Assembly (NCBI GenBank): GCA_031290375.1
Contig: JAITNR010000014.1
Span: 1-8,624 of the forward strand
Origin: Prevotellaceae bacterium
Lineage (GTDB): Bacteria; Bacteroidota; Bacteroidia; Bacteroidales; Paludibacteraceae
Direction: 5' to 3'
Length of the DNA: 8,624 nucleotides
Below the pieces are notes generated by a model, which searched no databases, was not told the DNA's origin, and saw nothing but the letters and a program-made list of their open reading frames with translations. Shown here in pieces: positions 6,340 through 8,624 of the stretch. A program made the translations under genes and the position numbers. How positions within the stretch are numbered: the first letter of the stretch is position 1; each line of letters starts with the position of its first letter.

Positions 6340-6830
6340 AATGCGTATATTTTTAGCAGTAAATCAACTCTTTTTCTTACTGTTTTCGACTGAAATTTAT
6401 TGGTATATTCATTCAAAAATTCAACATTCAAATCATGCTGCATAAAATCCTCATCAAAGCGCACTTCGCTGATTTCTTGCTCGTTATTGTAAAACGGATA
6501 AAGATAAAGCATATCTAAAATCGCCTTTTTCTGTGTACCAACCGCTGTAGTCTTTATCACAGTTTCGGGGATAATGCCGTAAAATGCCAGCACTGAGTGC
6601 AAACTGACGTAAGAAGGACGCTAAATGCGATTGGATATAAAATGCTGAAAATTAGGTACTTTCAAATATTCAGGGAAACTGTAAAAACTGTTTCGCAGTT
6701 TGACAAGCAAATTTTGCTTTGTCCACCGTGTAATATTCGACTTGTCAAAATCCGCTTGTCACGCATACACCTGATTCATGCCGAAACAGGCAAAATCAAA
6801 AAACTGATTTCTAAATTGCAGATAATTCAT
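6336..6830 (-). pseudogene. AbiEi-family antitoxin pseudogene (two in-frame stops, internal deletion)
   Basis: From ATG at 6830-6828 one frame runs 165 codons to TGA at 6338-6336, interrupted by TGA at codon 24 (6761-6759) and TAG at codon 70 (6623-6621). Read through, it matches what I recall of Bacteroidetes type IV antitoxins: M-N-Y-L-Q-F at the start, N-Q-V-Y-A then stop where a Trp is usual, N-I-T-R-W-T-K near 32-38, L-R-N-S-F-Y-S-F near 45-52, N-R-I then stop where Tyr is usual, R-P-S-Y-V-S-L-H-S near 71-79, and F-Y-G-I-I-P-E near 83-89. After T-T-A-V-G-T (94-99) it jumps to K-A-I-L-D, omitting about 35-40 residues of the family core without changing frame. Functional relatives are about 200 residues. 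Such antitoxins carry an N-terminal winged helix and repress their own operon. The frame is preserved, so decay is probably recent. Confidence 0.75.
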
Positions 6831-6848
6831 TTCACTTCTGATTTTCTG

Positions 6849-6879
6849 CAAAAGTACAAAGAAATAGAATTCAAACAAA
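6849..6879 (-). promoter_or_regulatory. Promoter of the relict AbiE operon
   Basis: On the minus strand TTTG (6879-6876), a 19-base spacer and TACTTTTG (6856-6849) match the Bacteroidetes consensus. The -7 box ends 18 bases before the ATG of the AbiEi pseudogene, so the transcript would be almost leaderless. The promoter starts 35 bases beyond the glyA stop codon. It seems intact although both genes it serves are broken. Confidence 0.65.
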
Positions 6880-6914
6880 ATTTATCCGCATCGGAACGAA
6901 ACACCATATTTGCT

Positions 6915-8195
6915 TTACCACGCAAAGAGCGGGTAATTTTTCATTAAGCCATTAACTTTTTCTTTGACAGAGTTGATTGTTGCCTCGTTTTCGTGGTTGG
7001 AAAGCACTGTGTCAATCAGTTCCACAATTTGCGGCATAAACTCCTCTTTTGCACCTCTTGTGGTAATTGCAGGCGTTCCAAAGCGCAAACCAGACGTTTG
7101 GAATGGCGAACGACTGTCAAAGGGCACCATATTTTTGTTTGTCGTAATGTCGGCAGCAACAAGTGCCTTCTCTGCGGCTTTTCCTGTGAGTTCGGAAAAT
7201 TTTGAACGCAAGTCAAGCAACATACAATGATTGTCCGTTCCGCCGGAAATTATTTTGTAGCCCTTATCCACAAATGCCTGAGCCATAGCGGCAGCATTTT
7301 TCTTAACCTGAGCCTGATATGCAACATATTCGGGTTGCAGTGCCTCGTAGAAAGCAACTGCTTTGGCAGCAATCACGTGTTCGAGCGGTCCGCCCTGCAC
7401 TCCGGGGAATACGGCGGAGTCCAAAATTGTCGACATCATTTTTATTTCACCCTTTGGGGTGGTTTTGCCCCAAGGGTTTGGAAAATCTTTGCCCATAAGT
7501 ATAATGCCGCCTCTTGGACCTCTCAAAGTTTTGTGTGTTGTAGATGTAACCACGTGGGCGTATTTAACGGGATTTTCGAGCAGTTTTGCCGCAATTAGTC
7601 CCGCAGGATGAGCCATATCAACCATAAAAATTGCCCCGATTTGGTCTGCAACCCTGCGAATGCGGGCATAATCCCATTCACGACTGTAGGCAGACGCACC
7701 TGCAATAATCATTTTAGGACGCTCCGCAAGGGCAATCTGTTCAAGTTGGTCATAATCAACCCTTCCATCAGTTTCTTTTACATTGTATTCCAATGCTTTA
7801 TAGTTCAATCCTGAAAAATTTACAGGCGAGCCGTGACTGAGGTGTCCTCCATGCGATAGATTAAGTCCCAAAAACTTGTCGCCTGCGTTGAGGCATGCCA
7901 AAAACACTGCCATATTAGCCTGCGCCCCCGAATGCGGCTGAACATTAGCCCATTCGGTTCTAAAAATTTCTTTCAAACGGTCGATGGCCAACTGCTCGCT
8001 TTGATCAACTACTTCACAACCACCGTAATAACGCTTCCCGGGGTAGCCTTCTGCGTACTTGTTGGTTAAAACACTGCCCATTGCTTGCATAACCTGCTCA
8101 CTTACAAAGTTTTCAGAAGCGATAAGTTCAATTCCGTACAGTTGACGGTTGCGTTCCATTTCGATAATTTCGAAAATTCTGTTGTCTGTTGTCAT
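6915..8195 (-). CDS. glyA: Serine hydroxymethyltransferase
   Basis: This 426-residue cytoplasmic PLP enzyme interconverts serine plus tetrahydrofolate with glycine plus 5,10-methylene-tetrahydrofolate, the main source of one-carbon units. Hallmarks seen are I-A-S-E-N-F at 25-30, Y-A-E-G-Y-P-G-K-R-Y-Y-G-G at 47-59, S-G-A-Q-A-N at 89-94, D193 and H196 in V-D-M-A-H-P-A-G, the PLP lysine K222 in T-T-H-K-T-L-R-G-P-R-G-G, V-Q-G-G-P at 266-270 and the carboxylate-binding R371 in S-G-L-R-F-G-T-P-A. Length and spacing are normal and no interruption is seen, so it should be active. The ATG at 8195 is preceded by an A-rich leader and a Bacteroidetes-type promoter. It appears to be transcribed alone; the next gene on the strand is the relict AbiE operon with its own promoter. 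Confidence 0.98.
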   Translation of the reverse strand: MTTDNRIFEIIEMERNRQLYGIELIASENFVSEQVMQAMGSVLTNKYAEGYPGKRYYGGCEVVDQSEQLAIDRLKEIFRTEWANVQPHSGAQANMAVFLACLNAGDKFLGLNLSHGGHLSHGSPVNFSGLNYKALEYNVKETDGRVDYDQLEQIALAERPKMIIAGASAYSREWDYARIRRVADQIGAIFMVDMAHPAGLIAAKLLENPVKYAHVVTSTTHKTLRGPRGGIILMGKDFPNPWGKTTPKGEIKMMSTILDSAVFPGVQGGPLEHVIAAKAVAFYEALQPEYVAYQAQVKKNAAAMAQAFVDKGYKIISGGTDNHCMLLDLRSKFSELTGKAAEKALVAADITTNKNMVPFDSRSPFQTSGLRFGTPAITTRGAKEEFMPQIVELIDTVLSNHENEATINSVKEKVNGLMKNYPLFAW

Positions 8196-8224
8196 ATTGG
8201 TTTATTTTTATTTTTTTTCAAATA

Positions 8225-8259
8225 CAAAATTACGATAAAAATATGAATTATAGCACAAA
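8225..8259 (-). promoter_or_regulatory. Putative glyA promoter
   Basis: The minus strand reads TAATTTTG at 8232-8225, matching TAnnTTTG, about 29 bases before the glyA ATG. TTTG at 8259-8256 could be the -33 box, but the 23-base spacer is longer than the usual 19-21. Confidence 0.5.
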
Positions 8260-8289
8260 AAATATTTCGGCTAACACTTTCTTTTTTTT

Positions 8290-8318
8290 AAGAAGTTATC
8301 TGTGTGTAATAACTTCTT
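8290..8318. repeat. Perfect 10-bp inverted repeat upstream of glyA
   Basis: AAGAAGTTAT (8290-8299) and ATAACTTCTT (8309-8318) are perfect reverse complements with a 9-base loop. TAACTTCTTT recurs at 8327-8336. On the plus strand eight T precede the stem instead of following it, so it is not a standard terminator in either direction. It lies between the glyA promoter and a divergent promoter, so an operator or part of a transcript is possible. Confidence 0.8.
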
Positions 8319-8406
8319 TAACCTCTTAACTTCTTTGAAAATATTGCCATCGGCACAAAACAGCAACGATTTATTTCGCAAAATCAACAGCACCTCAAAA
8401 AATAAA

Positions 8407-8438
8407 TTTGCACAATCCAAAAATTATATCTACCTTTG
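8407..8438 (+). promoter_or_regulatory. Consensus Bacteroidetes promoter for a rightward gene
   Basis: TTTG (8407-8410), a 20-base spacer and TACCTTTG (8431-8438) match the consensus exactly, and the -7 box is identical to that of the thiolase promoter. It points away from glyA to a gene beyond or at the window edge. Confidence 0.65.
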
Positions 8439-8486
8439 CACCCCGATTTTGAACTTATGTGGATTTTTATTAACAATTAACTCAAC

Positions 8487-8624
<138 letters not shown>

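Noticed and set aside
6597..6947. 116-codon plus-strand open frame
   Set aside because: It runs antisense to the AbiEi pseudogene, whose read-through translation matches a known family; the plus-strand product is not recognisable.
8271..8393. Small minus-strand frame of 40 codons with a GTG start
   Set aside because: It crosses the perfect inverted repeat and ends in lysine-rich sequence encoded by an A-run; there is no promoter or recognisable similarity.

Overview
This window looks like chromosomal DNA from a member of the Bacteroidetes, probably Bacteroidales. The AT-rich intergenic regions carry promoters of the Bacteroidetes sigma-factor type (TTTG, 19-20 nt, TAnnTTTG). Starts are preceded by A-rich leaders instead of Shine-Dalgarno sequences, and the protein families are typical of the phylum. 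Species cannot be named from the sequence alone.

Layout, left to right. Positions 1-268 hold the promoter and perhaps the first codons of a leftward gene that leaves the window, a partial copy of a hairpin-rich interspersed repeat, and two abutting microsatellites, (TAACTGAA)5 and (AATAC)7. Next comes a probable leftward two-gene operon: a metallo-beta-lactamase-fold (MBL-fold) lipoprotein-like hydrolase (2770-1919), then a secreted, beta-rich DUF3943 protein (1882-269). Positions 2771-3240 contain a second repeat copy (2899-3043) and two divergent promoters. Rightward from 3241 is a GH57 alpha-amylase-like protein in which both catalytic positions appear to be substituted, so it is probably a pseudoenzyme. 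It is followed by a thiolase with its own strong promoter (4645-5829). Positions 5830-6183 carry the largest repeat copy, enclosed by a near-perfect inverted repeat of about 26 bp that overlaps the thiolase stop codon. After that, on the minus strand, lies a dead AbiE-type toxin-antitoxin operon: an AbiEi antitoxin pseudogene (two in-frame stops, one internal deletion) overlapping an AbiEii toxin remnant cut off after 51 codons, behind an apparently intact promoter. glyA (8195-6915, minus) is complete. Positions 8196-8624 hold the glyA promoter, a 10-bp perfect inverted repeat, a consensus rightward promoter, a possible short ORF and a (CA)18 tract that runs off the window.

The genes do not form one pathway. 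glyA (one-carbon and serine/glycine metabolism) and the thiolase (acetyl-CoA/acetoacetyl-CoA chemistry) are housekeeping or fermentative enzymes with separate promoters. The MBL and DUF3943 genes are probably co-transcribed, but a shared role is unknown. The least ordinary material is the family of structured repeats with pairing-preserving changes, the decayed toxin-antitoxin locus beside one of them, the catalytically substituted GH57 protein and the density of simple-sequence repeats. No complete undescribed multi-gene system is visible.
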